From positions 1-64,000 of the forward strand of contig CANQVH010000013.1 of assembly GCA_947627245.1 (NCBI GenBank): DNA of 64,000 bases. The letters are read 5' to 3'. Both the position numbers and the translations under genes were made by a program. Below the pieces are notes generated by a model, which saw only the letters and a program-made list of their open reading frames with translations, had not been told where the DNA came from and did no database searches. The stretch is from an uncultured Lachnospiraceae bacterium (GTDB lineage Bacteria; Bacillota; Clostridia; Lachnospirales; Lachnospiraceae). Of this stretch, positions 8,512 to 17,330 are shown piece by piece (positions within the stretch are counted from its first letter, which is position 1; each line of letters starts with the position of its first letter).

Positions 8512-9452
8512 CTGCGATCATCAATGAATTAGGCGTTATCCTTTACGCAACCCTGCTCTATACGCCTCCGCTTCTGTTTGCGTCGCTCGGTTCCTGTTTC
8601 TCCGAAGTCTCCGGTGTGGTAAACATCGGTATGGAGGGCATGATGACGGTCGGGGCTTTTTCGGGCTGTGTGGTCGCCCATTTTACGGGAAATCCGTGGA
8701 TCGGCTTCCTGTGCGGAGGACTTGCCGGCGCGCTTTTCGGAATGCTCCATGCGCTGGCGACGGTCCGGCTGGGCGCGGATCAGACGATCTCCGGCACGGC
8801 GATCAATTTCCTTGCGCCCGGTATTGCGGTTATGATGGCGAAGGCGCTGTTCAACTCGACCGACACGACGCCGCTGATCCCGTCCGCCAAGATTCCGCTT
8901 TTGTTTAAAGGCGTGTTTGACACGAAGACCGTGTTCGGCACGTTCATGAAGAATGTGTTCACGAACTACGCGACGACGTATCTGGTGTTTATCGCGGTCA
9001 TTGTAGTCTGGTTTATTTTCTACAAGACCCGCTTCGGTCTGCGCATGCGCGCGTGCGGCGAGCACCCGCAAGCGTGTGAGACGCTCGGCATCAACGTGCT
9101 GCGCACCAGATTCCTCTGCGTGACGATCTCCGGATTTTTGGCAGGTCTGGGCGGCGCATGCGTGACGATGGCGATCACGAACCAGTTCCGTCCGATCTCG
9201 ATCGTGGGACAAGGCTTCATCGCGATTGCGGCCGTGATCTTCGGAAAATTCCGTCCGCAGGGCGCGATGCTCGGCTGTCTGTTGTTCGGCTTCTGTACCG
9301 GTCTGAAGGTGGTGCTCGGCAATTCCAACATCGTCTCGGCGCAGTTGATCTCGATGATCCCGTACGTGGTGACGGTCATCGTGCTGATCCTGTTCGTAGG
9401 TAAGTCGCATGTGCCGGCGGCCAACGGCAAGCCGTTCGTGAAGTCGAAATAA
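8508..9452 (+). CDS. Nucleoside ABC importer permease (NupQ/YufQ-like)
   Basis: This 314-residue second permease has the paired motifs VVNIGMEGMM and ISGFLAGLGGA. It starts with an ATG that shares four bases with the previous stop (ATGA), after GGAGG. With the preceding two genes and the BMP protein it completes an importer for nucleosides. The exact base or sugar preference cannot be read from the sequence. Confidence 0.92.
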   Translation: MTAIINELGVILYATLLYTPPLLFASLGSCFSEVSGVVNIGMEGMMTVGAFSGCVVAHFTGNPWIGFLCGGLAGALFGMLHALATVRLGADQTISGTAINFLAPGIAVMMAKALFNSTDTTPLIPSAKIPLLFKGVFDTKTVFGTFMKNVFTNYATTYLVFIAVIVVWFIFYKTRFGLRMRACGEHPQACETLGINVLRTRFLCVTISGFLAGLGGACVTMAITNQFRPISIVGQGFIAIAAVIFGKFRPQGAMLGCLLFGFCTGLKVVLGNSNIVSAQLISMIPYVVTVIVLILFVGKSHVPAANGKPFVKSK

Positions 9453-9477
9453 GTTTTTCTTTTGAGGAGGATGAAAC

Positions 9478-9858
9478 ATGGCATATAAAGAAAAAAAGAG
9501 GTGGGCGTTCTTTGGCCTGCCGCTGACCTTTACCACTTATACGATCGATGACGAGATCATCACGGTCAATTCCGGTCTTCTGAGGCGTGTCGAGAACGAC
9601 TGCTATATGTACAAGGTGGTTGACGTCCGGCTGGAGGTGAGCCTGATCGAGCGGATTTTCGGACTGGGAACCGTGCACTGCTTCAGCGGCGATATGACGA
9701 ACCCGGACCTGCGCCTGATACACATCAAGCATGCGAAGGAGATCAAGAACTATATTCTCAAGCAGTCTGAGGAGGAGCGTCTCAGGAGAAAGACGCTCAA
9801 CATGCAGAGCCTTGACGGAAATCCGGACATTGCGCAGGTAGACAGTTGCGATCTGTAG
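9478..9858 (+). CDS. Small PH-domain (bacterial DUF304-like) protein
   Basis: This 126-residue soluble protein has the beta-rich pattern of bacterial PH domains: aromatic-rich strands, then SLIERIFGLGTVHCFSGD and a closing helix with HAKEIKNYI. There are no membrane segments, unlike YdbS/YdbT. It follows the permease gene by 25 bases with TTGAGGAGG upstream, so it is probably co-transcribed with the importer. Its role is unknown. Confidence 0.65.
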   Translation: MAYKEKKRWAFFGLPLTFTTYTIDDEIITVNSGLLRRVENDCYMYKVVDVRLEVSLIERIFGLGTVHCFSGDMTNPDLRLIHIKHAKEIKNYILKQSEEERLRRKTLNMQSLDGNPDIAQVDSCDL

Positions 9859-9924
9859 AGAACGCGGACGGGCAGCTTTGTGTGTGATCGACGGCTTTGA
9901 TTCCGAAACAAAGGATTTCTAGAG

Positions 9925-9967
9925 TGCCGCCCATGGCGTGAGAATCGTCATCGGGCGGCATTCCTGT
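9925..9967 (+). terminator. Terminator-like hairpin after the nucleoside importer operon
   Basis: TGCCGCCC at 9925-9932 pairs with GGGCGGCA at 9953-9960, and the stem continues inwards (ATGGCG with CGTCAT, one bulge). The following T-stretch is broken (TTCCTGTCTT), so termination strength is uncertain. Confidence 0.6.
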
Positions 9968-10013
9968 CTTACAAGGATTGTAAGTGGCGGCCGCGCCTTC
10001 CCTCTGCTAGAAT
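9968..10013 (+). promoter_or_regulatory. Bce-type operator and promoter
   Basis: CTTACAA (9968-9974) and TTGTAAG (9978-9984) form a perfect seven-base inverted repeat with a three-base spacer. A -10 box TAGAAT lies at 10008-10013 and there is no good -35, as expected for a promoter activated by a response regulator. The likely activator is the OmpR-type regulator at 12881. Confidence 0.6.
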
Positions 10014-10050
10014 ATAGCTATCAGGATATCTGTGAGGAAAGGGGATTTGT

Positions 10051-10833
10051 ATGAATATGGAAAAAGAGATTTTGCAGGTGGAGGGTCTGACAAAAACATA
10101 TGGAAGGAACGAGAACCGGACGGAGGCTTTGAAAGGCATTTCTTTCCGGGTGCTTGAGGGAGAGTTTCTGGGGATTATGGGCGCGAGCGGTTCCGGGAAG
10201 ACAACGCTGCTTAACTGTATTGCTACGATGCTGAAACCCACGTCGGGAAGGATCGTCCTCCGGGGACAGGATATTTTCGGCTTTCGGGGCGGTAAGCTGG
10301 CCGATTACCGGGGGAGGGAGATCGGATATCTGTTTCAGGAGTTCGAGCTGCTGGACAATCTGACAGCGAGAGAGAATATCCTGCTTCCGTTGTCGCTGCA
10401 CGGCGTCGCAAAGCGGCAGGCCGATCAGAGCATACAGGCGATCTCACGATTGCTGGACATTGCCGGGATACTTGAGAAATTCCCGTCCCAGATGTCCGGC
10501 GGACAGAAGCAGCGCGTGGCGGCGGCGAGGGCGCTGATCTCCGATCCGGCGATTCTTCTCGCGGACGAACCGACCGGCGCGCTCGACAGCAAAAATTCCA
10601 AAATTCTGTTGGATAAGCTGGCTGAGGTGAATCATGCCGGGAAAAAGACGATCTTGATGGTGACGCATGACGCCGGCGCCGCGAGCTACTGTTCGAGGAT
10701 TCTTTTTATCCGGGATGGACAGTTGTTCCATGAGCTGCGCCGCAGCCTGTCGGGCGAGTCGACAGCCGATTTTTATGAGCGGATTCTGACCGTGACGGCA
10801 CAGTTGGGAGGAGGCAGTGCAAATGTTCTTTAA
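10051..10833 (+). CDS. Bce-type ABC transporter ATP-binding protein
   Basis: This 260-residue ATPase resembles BceA, which with its permease removes or neutralises peptide antibiotics that target lipid II intermediates. It has Walker A GASGSGKTT, the signature MSGGQKQR and Walker B LLADEPTGALD. It overlaps the permease gene by 11 bases and lies directly upstream of its own two-component system, in the order ABC, permease, regulator, kinase. The substrate cannot be told from the sequence. Confidence 0.9.
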   Translation: MNMEKEILQVEGLTKTYGRNENRTEALKGISFRVLEGEFLGIMGASGSGKTTLLNCIATMLKPTSGRIVLRGQDIFGFRGGKLADYRGREIGYLFQEFELLDNLTARENILLPLSLHGVAKRQADQSIQAISRLLDIAGILEKFPSQMSGGQKQRVAAARALISDPAILLADEPTGALDSKNSKILLDKLAEVNHAGKKTILMVTHDAGAASYCSRILFIRDGQLFHELRRSLSGESTADFYERILTVTAQLGGGSANVL

Positions 10834-12847
10834 ACAGATTCGGCGAAATGCCTCCCGAAATCGAAAGGGAAACGGCTTGTTCTTCGGTTCCCTCGTGATC
10901 GCGATCGTAGCTTTCTATACCTTGCTCTCCCTTGGCGGGCAGGATGTTATGCGTTTCCTTGCCACGATTGAGAGTGACGCCGTCGGAAAACTTCTGGGAA
11001 TGCTTCCCGTTGTATATGCGGTCTCTTTGTTCTTTGTGTTTTTTCTCGTCTACTTTGCCTGCCGGTATCAGATCGACGACCGCAGGCGGGAGCTGGGGAT
11101 GTATCTGATGCTGGGGATGAGAAGAAGCCGCTTGTTCGGAATGCTGTTTGGCGAGACGCTGTACAGCAGCCTGATCTCTCTGTTGATCGGACTTCCGACG
11201 GCTCTGTTTCTGACGGAGGGGATCAGTCTGGCTACAGCAAAAATCGTGGGACTCGGGATCGTCGGACATCGGTTTTCCTTTTCGCCCGGCGCGGTAGTAT
11301 GGACCGTATGCGGCTTCGTGCTCGTACAGATGCTGTCCATGCTGATCCTCTGTGTCGGTCTTGGTAGGACGGAGCCTGCAGAATTCTTCCGCGCAGGGGA
11401 TGTCAAAAGACAGTCCGTTTCTTCCGGCTTGAAAAGCACGGCGTACTTTTGTGTCGGTCTCGGATTTCTGTTTCTTGCGTATTATCTGGGAATTTTTCGC
11501 CTGCGGACGCTTCAGCTTGCCGTTTGGCTCGCCGTCGTTGTTCTGGGAATTCTGGGCACCTTCTTTCTGTATCGCGGGCTGGGAGGATTTCTCGGACGGC
11601 GGATCCGCAGAAGAGACAAGAAGGGCCTTGAGATCTTTACGGCAAGGCAGGTACAGGAAAACGTCCTGTCCGAGCATCGGTCGCTGGCCGTGGCGTCTCT
11701 GCTCCTTATGATGGCGCTGGCCTGCATTTCCTACGGCATTTCGATGGGACTGGGGCGTTCTGTCAGCAGCCGCAGCGCCGATTTTTCGCTCTTTGGGGAG
11801 GAGCCCCAGATTGATGCCGTTCTGGCGGAAGACGGCTTCCGCGAGATGACGCAGGAGAATTACCCGTTGTATCTTTCCTATGTAAAAGACGATTATTATG
11901 AAGATTCCGAGCAGAATTCCGATATCAGCGGTCTGAAAACGGCGCTCTTGGAGGTCGAAGGAGGGAGCGAGATCAGCCGAAATCTGTACGGGATCGAATA
12001 TGTGATCGCCGAGAGTTCTTACAATCATATCCTCGAAAGTCTGGGAAAAGAGAAGCTTGATTTGTCCCATGGGAAGGTGGCGCTCTATTCGTCTCTGGCG
12101 AACGACGGGGATTTCGGCGCGATCCTGCAGGCGGCGCTGGAGAAGCATGTGTCTGTCGGCATCGACGGATCCTATTACGAGATTCTGCCCACGCTTTATG
12201 ACGACAATGTTGTGGCGGATCAGGCCATCACCCTTTATCTGGGATGGATTGTGCCGGACGGTCTTTATGCGCAGCTTGCCCGCGAGACGAAGGCATACTG
12301 CCGGAATGTGCGGCTTCGCGGCGATGTGGTGGAGGAGATGGGACTGATGCAGGCGGTTCGGGAGGCGGATGCGCTGCTTTCCGGAACCGGCATCGAGTAC
12401 GACAGCTACCTTGGCGGGATCGGCAGGAACCTTTTCTATACGATTGCGGCGAGTTATCTGACGATCTATCTCGGCGTACTGTTCTGGCTGATCGCCAATA
12501 CGGTGATCGGTTTGAAATATCTGATCGGGCAGCGCCGAACCAGACACCGCTATGAGACATTGACAATGCTGGGCGCGGATCCGCCGTCGATGCAGCGCTC
12601 CGTGAAAAAGCAGATTGGCGCGTATTTTGCGCTGGTGCTGGTCACGGCTCTTGTAAGCAGCGCGGCGGCGGTCGTATCAATGTTTACGAGCTTTGCAAGG
12701 CTGCCGGTGGGCGTTTCCGCGGAAAAGACGATGTTGATCGCCGGCGCGGCGCTGCTTGCCTTTACTGTGCTGGAGACGTTTTACATTCATGTCGTGAAGC
12801 GGGCGGCAGTCCGGGAGATCTCTGCGCTGGACAAAGCTCTTGACTGA
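10823..12847 (+). CDS. Bce-type ABC transporter permease (FtsX-like)
   Basis: This 674-residue membrane protein is of BceB size. It has several N-terminal spans, a helix pair around residues 200-250 and a further span near 290. A long extracellular loop of roughly 200 residues, rich in acidic and Tyr residues, follows, then three C-terminal spans. In this family the loop defines antibiotic specificity and the permease also signals to the kinase. The ATG at 10823 is chosen over the GTG at 10817 because GGGAGGAGG lies at 10806-10814. Confidence 0.88.
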   Translation: MFFKQIRRNASRNRKGNGLFFGSLVIAIVAFYTLLSLGGQDVMRFLATIESDAVGKLLGMLPVVYAVSLFFVFFLVYFACRYQIDDRRRELGMYLMLGMRRSRLFGMLFGETLYSSLISLLIGLPTALFLTEGISLATAKIVGLGIVGHRFSFSPGAVVWTVCGFVLVQMLSMLILCVGLGRTEPAEFFRAGDVKRQSVSSGLKSTAYFCVGLGFLFLAYYLGIFRLRTLQLAVWLAVVVLGILGTFFLYRGLGGFLGRRIRRRDKKGLEIFTARQVQENVLSEHRSLAVASLLLMMALACISYGISMGLGRSVSSRSADFSLFGEEPQIDAVLAEDGFREMTQENYPLYLSYVKDDYYEDSEQNSDISGLKTALLEVEGGSEISRNLYGIEYVIAESSYNHILESLGKEKLDLSHGKVALYSSLANDGDFGAILQAALEKHVSVGIDGSYYEILPTLYDDNVVADQAITLYLGWIVPDGLYAQLARETKAYCRNVRLRGDVVEEMGLMQAVREADALLSGTGIEYDSYLGGIGRNLFYTIAASYLTIYLGVLFWLIANTVIGLKYLIGQRRTRHRYETLTMLGADPPSMQRSVKKQIGAYFALVLVTALVSSAAAVVSMFTSFARLPVGVSAEKTMLIAGAALLAFTVLETFYIHVVKRAAVREISALDKALD

Positions 12848-12880
12848 ACGGTTGATAAATTTTGGAAAGAGAGGGAGATT

Positions 12881-13555
12881 ATGTTTCGGATCGTGATCGT
12901 GGAGGATGACCGTTATCTGAGGGAGGAACTGCTGCATACCTTTCGGAAGGCAGGATATGAGGCGGAAGCTCCTGCATCCTTTGCTTCGGTGGAAGAGGAG
13001 GTCTTGGCGCTGCGCCCGGATCTCGTCGTGCTGGACGTCAATCTGCCGGGAAAGTCCGGTTATGAGCTGTGCAAAAGCATGAAGCGGAAGTCTGCTTTCC
13101 CGATCCTGATTCTGACGGCGCGGGACACGCTTGCCGACGAGCTGACTGCGCTCGGTCTGGGTGCCGACGATTTTCTGCCGAAGCCCTGCCATCCGGACCG
13201 ACTGCTGGCGAGGGCCGGGCGGCTCCTCAGGACATGGCGCAGGATAAGTCCGCTTCTCGAAGTCGGGCCTTTGTCTTTGGATGCGGAGACCTATAAGTTG
13301 ACATGCAGGGACCGCGTGCTGCTTTTGCCGGAGACGGAGGGAAAGCTGCTTGAGCTCCTGATGGAAAGTTATCCGGGCATTGTCGGGAAAAAGGAACTTT
13401 TTTCCTCTGTCTGGGGGACGGAAGAGTTTGTAGATGAAAATATTCTTCAGGTCAATTTAAGCCGCCTGCGAAAAAGTCTGACACAGATCGGCCTCGGGGA
13501 TATTGTGCAGAATATCAGAGGAAAAGGCTATGTACTGGAGGTGGACGGGCTGTGA
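12881..13555 (+). CDS. OmpR-family response regulator of the Bce module
   Basis: This 224-residue regulator has a receiver domain with acidic residues near positions 8-10, phospho-acceptor Asp52 (LVVLDVNLPG) and the conserved Lys in FLPKP. A C-terminal winged helix ends RKSLTQIGLGDIVQNIRGKGY. Its stop overlaps the kinase start. The inverted repeat at 9968-9984 is the likely target. Confidence 0.92.
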   Translation: MFRIVIVEDDRYLREELLHTFRKAGYEAEAPASFASVEEEVLALRPDLVVLDVNLPGKSGYELCKSMKRKSAFPILILTARDTLADELTALGLGADDFLPKPCHPDRLLARAGRLLRTWRRISPLLEVGPLSLDAETYKLTCRDRVLLLPETEGKLLELLMESYPGIVGKKELFSSVWGTEEFVDENILQVNLSRLRKSLTQIGLGDIVQNIRGKGYVLEVDGL

Positions 13556-14583
13556 ACGGAAGGGACAGGGATCATTTCGGATGCGGAAAGCATTTGATGC
13601 GGCGTTTTGCACATTGGTTTTTTCTTTTTTTGACGACGGACGCGGCGTTTCTCTTTGCGGCGTGGCTTGCGCTGAAGCCCGGAGAGCTTCGGTCCGCGGC
13701 GCTGTTTCTCGGGTTGTTTATGTTTCTGGCTTTGGCGGCGGGGATTTTTGCGGAGCTCAGGCAGCGAAGAAAAGATGAAACCGCGCTTCTTCGCTTTCTG
13801 GAAGCGCCGGGCGAACGGACGGAGGAGGGGTTTCTGGCTCGTTTTCCGGACAGCGAGGCAGCCCGCGCGCTTTGCGCACGTTTTTTTGCCATGCAGTCGC
13901 AGGTCAATGAAAAGACCGTCGATCTGGGTGAATACCGGGATTACGTCGAGGCGTGGGTACATGAGGTGAAGACGCCGCTGTCTCTTTTTACTATGGTTCT
14001 GGATAATCACGGGGACGAGCTGCCTGTCGATGTCGGCACCCGTCTTCAATACGTGCGGTACCGGATTAATGAAGATGTGGAACGGATCCTGTATTACGCC
14101 CGGCTGCAGGCGGATCATCCGGATATAAGGTTCTCCCGCTTTCGGCTGGATCTGTGCGTTCGGGAGGCGCTCGCGGAGTATCGTCCGTTTCTGGAGGAAA
14201 AGCAGATTTCGGTCGAGCCGGATCAGGAGCGGATCGAGGTGGATTCCGACAGCAGGATCGTTCGGTTTCTGTTGTCTCAGCTCCTTGACAATGCCGTAAA
14301 GTATGCGGACGAGAAGGAGGGGAAGATTGCGGTCAGCCTTCATCGGGAGGGGGAGCGTGTTTGTCTGTCCGTCTGCAACAACGGCGACGGCGTGCCGCCG
14401 GAGGACAGGCCGTTTCTCTTCGACAAGGGTTTTACGGGCAGCAGTCCGAACCGGCAGAAGGCGACCGGGATGGGGCTGTACCTCGTCCGCAAGTACGCGC
14501 AGAAGCTGTGCGTGGAGGTACGGCTCGAAGAGCAGATCCCGTATGAGAGCGGATTCGGGATCGCGCTTCTGTTTGCCCGGTAA
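13552..14583 (+). CDS. Intramembrane-sensing histidine kinase (BceS-like)
   Basis: This 343-residue kinase has two N-terminal membrane helices (about residues 19-41 and 47-67) with almost no extracellular loop. This is typical of Bce kinases, which sense through the permease. The phospho-acceptor His137 lies in EAWVHEVKTPLSL. The N box LLDNAVKYA and the G boxes GMGLYLVRK follow. It starts with a GTG that overlaps the regulator stop (GTGA). Confidence 0.9.
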   Translation: MNGRDRDHFGCGKHLMRRFAHWFFLFLTTDAAFLFAAWLALKPGELRSAALFLGLFMFLALAAGIFAELRQRRKDETALLRFLEAPGERTEEGFLARFPDSEAARALCARFFAMQSQVNEKTVDLGEYRDYVEAWVHEVKTPLSLFTMVLDNHGDELPVDVGTRLQYVRYRINEDVERILYYARLQADHPDIRFSRFRLDLCVREALAEYRPFLEEKQISVEPDQERIEVDSDSRIVRFLLSQLLDNAVKYADEKEGKIAVSLHREGERVCLSVCNNGDGVPPEDRPFLFDKGFTGSSPNRQKATGMGLYLVRKYAQKLCVEVRLEEQIPYESGFGIALLFAR

Positions 14584-14606
14584 GAGAAAAATCAAGGAAG
14601 CAATCG

Positions 14607-14635
14607 TTGACAGAGCTTTCCTGTCTTGGTAGAAT
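14607..14635 (+). promoter_or_regulatory. prfC promoter
   Basis: A consensus TTGACA at 14607-14612 and a TAGAAT at 14630-14635 are separated by 17 bases. It lies just after the kinase gene and gives prfC its own promoter, with a leader of about 90 bases. Confidence 0.75.
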
Positions 14636-14730
14636 ATGCGATGGACTTAAAAACACAGAGGATTTGCATAAATAAAAGTAACCGTGCAAAGATGAACGGT
14701 TATGAAGACGGGACAGTGGAGGAGATCATT

Positions 14731-16317
14731 GTGGGTGATTTGAGGGAAGAGATCGGAAAGCGGCGGACGTTTGCAATCATTTCACATCCGGACGCGGGAA
14801 AGACGACGTTGACAGAGAAATTTTTGCTCTACGGCGGCGCGATCAATCTGGCGGGATCGGTGAAGGGCAAGGCGACGGCAAGACACGCGGTGTCAGACTG
14901 GATGGAGATCGAGAAGGAGAGAGGTATCTCGGTCACGTCTTCCGTCCTGCAGTTTAATTACGGCGGGTACTGTATCAATATTCTGGACACGCCGGGCCAT
15001 CAGGATTTCTCGGAGGATACGTACCGCACGCTGATGGCGGCAGACTCCGCGGTCATGGTGATCGACGCGTCGAAGGGCGTCGAGGCGCAGACGCGCAAGC
15101 TGTTTAAGGTCTGCGTGATGCGGCATATCCCGATCTTTACGTTTATCAATAAGCTGGACCGCGATGCGAACGACACGTTTGAGCTGCTTGACGATATCGA
15201 GAAAGAGCTTGGGATCGCGACGTGTCCGATCAACTGGCCGATCGGTTCCGGCAAGAATTTTAAAGGCGTGTACGAGCGCGCGTCCCGCAAGGTGACGACG
15301 TTCACCGACACGCAGAAGGGTACGAAGGCGGGCGTTGCGACGGAGATTGACGTAGATGCGCCGGAGCTGGAGGAGTTCATCGGGACGCAGAACAAGGAGA
15401 CGCTGCTCGAGGAGATTGAACTGCTCGACGGGGCTTCCGCGGAGTTCGATCAGGAGCTTGTCAGCCAAGGGAAGCTGTCGCCGGTGTTTTTCGGCTCGGC
15501 GCTGACGAATTTCGGCGTGGAGATCTTTCTGAAGCATTTTTTGCAGATGACGACATCCCCGCTGCCGCGAACGGCGGATTGCGGCGTGATCGACCCGATG
15601 GAGGAGGATTTCTCGGCGTTTGTCTTTAAGATTCAGGCGAACATGAACAAGGCGCACCGCGACCGCGTGGCGTTCATGCGTATCTGCTCGGGGAAATTTG
15701 ACGCGGGCATGGAGGTCTATCATGTGCAGGGCGACCGCACGCAGCGCCTCTCCCAGCCGCAGCAGATGATGGCGCAGGAGCGGCACATTGTGCAGGAGGC
15801 CTACGCGGGGGATATCATCGGCGTCTTCGATCCGGGTATCTTTTCCATTGGGGACACGATCTGTATGCCGGGTAAAAAGTTCGCCTACGAGGGGATCCCG
15901 ACCTTTGCGCCGGAGCATTTTGCGCGCGTGCGGCAGATCGACACGATGAAGCGCAAGCAGTTTGTCAAGGGGATCAACCAGATCGCGCAGGAGGGCGCGA
16001 TCCAGATCTTTCAGGAATTCAACACCGGCATGGAGGAGATCATCGTCGGTGTGGTCGGTGTGCTGCAGTTCGACGTGCTGAAGTACCGGCTTGAGAACGA
16101 ATACAACGTGGACATTGTGCTGGAACCGCTCCCGTACGAACACATCCGCTGGATTGAAAATGAGGATATCGACCTGAACAAGATCGTCGGCACCTCGGAC
16201 ATGAAGAAGATCAAGGACCTCAAGGACCGCCCGCTCCTTCTGTTCGTCAACAGTTGGTCGGTCGGAATGGTGCTCGAGCGAAACGAGGGGCTGAGGCTGT
16301 CGGAGTTCGGACGCTAA
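14731..16317 (+). CDS. prfC: Peptide chain release factor 3
   Basis: This 528-residue translational GTPase recycles RF1/RF2 after termination; E. coli RF3 has almost the same length. The P-loop SHPDAGKTT is near residue 18, followed by RGISVTS, DTPGHQD and NKLD. The start is taken as GTG 14731 because GGAGGAG lies at 14718-14724 and the product then begins MGDLREEIGKRRTFA. The earlier ATG at 14641 would fall almost on the promoter. Confidence 0.94.
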   Translation: MGDLREEIGKRRTFAIISHPDAGKTTLTEKFLLYGGAINLAGSVKGKATARHAVSDWMEIEKERGISVTSSVLQFNYGGYCINILDTPGHQDFSEDTYRTLMAADSAVMVIDASKGVEAQTRKLFKVCVMRHIPIFTFINKLDRDANDTFELLDDIEKELGIATCPINWPIGSGKNFKGVYERASRKVTTFTDTQKGTKAGVATEIDVDAPELEEFIGTQNKETLLEEIELLDGASAEFDQELVSQGKLSPVFFGSALTNFGVEIFLKHFLQMTTSPLPRTADCGVIDPMEEDFSAFVFKIQANMNKAHRDRVAFMRICSGKFDAGMEVYHVQGDRTQRLSQPQQMMAQERHIVQEAYAGDIIGVFDPGIFSIGDTICMPGKKFAYEGIPTFAPEHFARVRQIDTMKRKQFVKGINQIAQEGAIQIFQEFNTGMEEIIVGVVGVLQFDVLKYRLENEYNVDIVLEPLPYEHIRWIENEDIDLNKIVGTSDMKKIKDLKDRPLLLFVNSWSVGMVLERNEGLRLSEFGR

Positions 16318-16332
16318 AGTTTCGAAAATTCC

Positions 16333-16361
16333 TTGCAAACCGTCGACATGTTTTGTATAAT
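16333..16361 (+). promoter_or_regulatory. Promoter of the Asp23 gene
   Basis: TTGCAA (16333-16338), a 17-base spacer and a perfect TATAAT (16356-16361) lie about 60 bases before the Asp23 start. Confidence 0.8.
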
Positions 16362-16422
16362 AAACAGTAATCATGATAATATAATTTTGTGTGCAGATAC
16401 GTTTGGTAAGGAGGCTATCGCT

Positions 16423-16815
16423 ATGGATGCAGCTATGGAACATACAGAGATTCACACGCACAAGCTGGAGAATGAAGAGCAGTTCGGAGAAGTCCGCATC
16501 GCAGATGAGGTTGTCGCGATCATCGCCGGGCTGGCGGCGTCTGAGGTGGACGGGGTCGCTTCGATGGCAGGCAACGTCACGAGGGATCTGATCGAGAAGC
16601 TTGGCATGAAGAGTCTGTCAAAGGGCGTGAAGATCACGATGGACGAGAAGACGGTTCACGTTGCGCTGGCGATCAATATACAGTACGGTTACAACGTGCC
16701 GACGACGTGCTCCAAGATACAGGAGAAGGTCAAGACCGCGATCGAGACGATGACCGGCCTCGAGGTTGCCGAGGTGAACATCAAGATCGTGAATGTTGCG
16801 ATGGAGAAGAAATGA
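16423..16815 (+). CDS. Asp23/Gls24 family envelope stress protein
   Basis: This 130-residue protein of the Asp23 family (YqhY-like in this position) has typical stretches IADEVVAIIAGLAASEVDGVASM and VPTTCSKIQEKVK. Members near nusB in Firmicutes are linked to lipid or envelope homeostasis. The ATG at 16423 follows TAAGGAGG at eight bases. It has its own promoter and a terminator before nusB. Confidence 0.9.
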   Translation: MDAAMEHTEIHTHKLENEEQFGEVRIADEVVAIIAGLAASEVDGVASMAGNVTRDLIEKLGMKSLSKGVKITMDEKTVHVALAINIQYGYNVPTTCSKIQEKVKTAIETMTGLEVAEVNIKIVNVAMEKK

Positions 16816-16822
16816 GACGATA

Positions 16823-16858
16823 AGCTGTTGTGAAGCGTTTTTGCAACAGCTCTTTTAC
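16823..16858 (+). terminator. Terminator after the Asp23 gene
   Basis: AGCTGTTG (16823-16830) pairs with CAACAGCT (16844-16851), followed by CTTTTACT. It lies between the Asp23 gene and nusB. Confidence 0.75.
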
Positions 16859-16929
16859 TATAAAAGGCTTGCGAGCGTGCGGGACATGCGGCGATCCGCG
16901 GGCTTTTATTTATGATGGAGAAGCAGACT

Positions 16930-17325
16930 ATGAAGAGAAGCGAGATCAGGGAGCATATATTTAAGCTTGTGTTTTGCGGAGATTTTCATCCGAGCGAGGA
17001 GATTCCGGCTCAGGTGCAGATCTATTTCGAGGAGCTCACCGAGGCGACGGAGGAGGAACACGGCTATATTGCGGGCAAGGTAGAGCGGATAAAGGAAAAG
17101 GTCCCTGAGATTGACGGCAGGATCAATGAGGTAGCGCAGGGCTGGAAGACGCCGCGTATGGGAAAGGCCGATCTGGCGATCCTTCGCCTTGCGGTCTACG
17201 AGATGTTGTTCGATGAGGACGTTCCGGTGAAAGTGGCAATCAACGAGGCGGTGGAGCTTGCCAAGAAATACGGCGGAGACGATTCGCCGTCGTTTGTGAA
17301 CGGGATCTTGGCGAAGCTCGCCTGA
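16930..17325 (+). CDS. nusB: Transcription antitermination factor NusB
   Basis: This all-helical 131-residue NusB protein acts with NusE (S10) at boxA RNA in rRNA transcription. It begins [15 protein letters not shown], like other NusB proteins, and ends with the family stretch [26 protein letters not shown]. The ATG at 16930 is preferred because GGAGAAG lies nine bases upstream; the ATGs at 16912 and 16915 have none. Confidence 0.92.
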   Translation: MKRSEIREHIFKLVFCGDFHPSEEIPAQVQIYFEELTEATEEEHGYIAGKVERIKEKVPEIDGRINEVAQGWKTPRMGKADLAILRLAVYEMLFDEDVPVKVAINEAVELAKKYGGDDSPSFVNGILAKLA

Positions 17326-17330
17326 ATATT

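Noticed and set aside
14893-16461. Long antisense frame opposite prfC
   Set aside because: Composition and lack of motifs show a shadow of the real gene.
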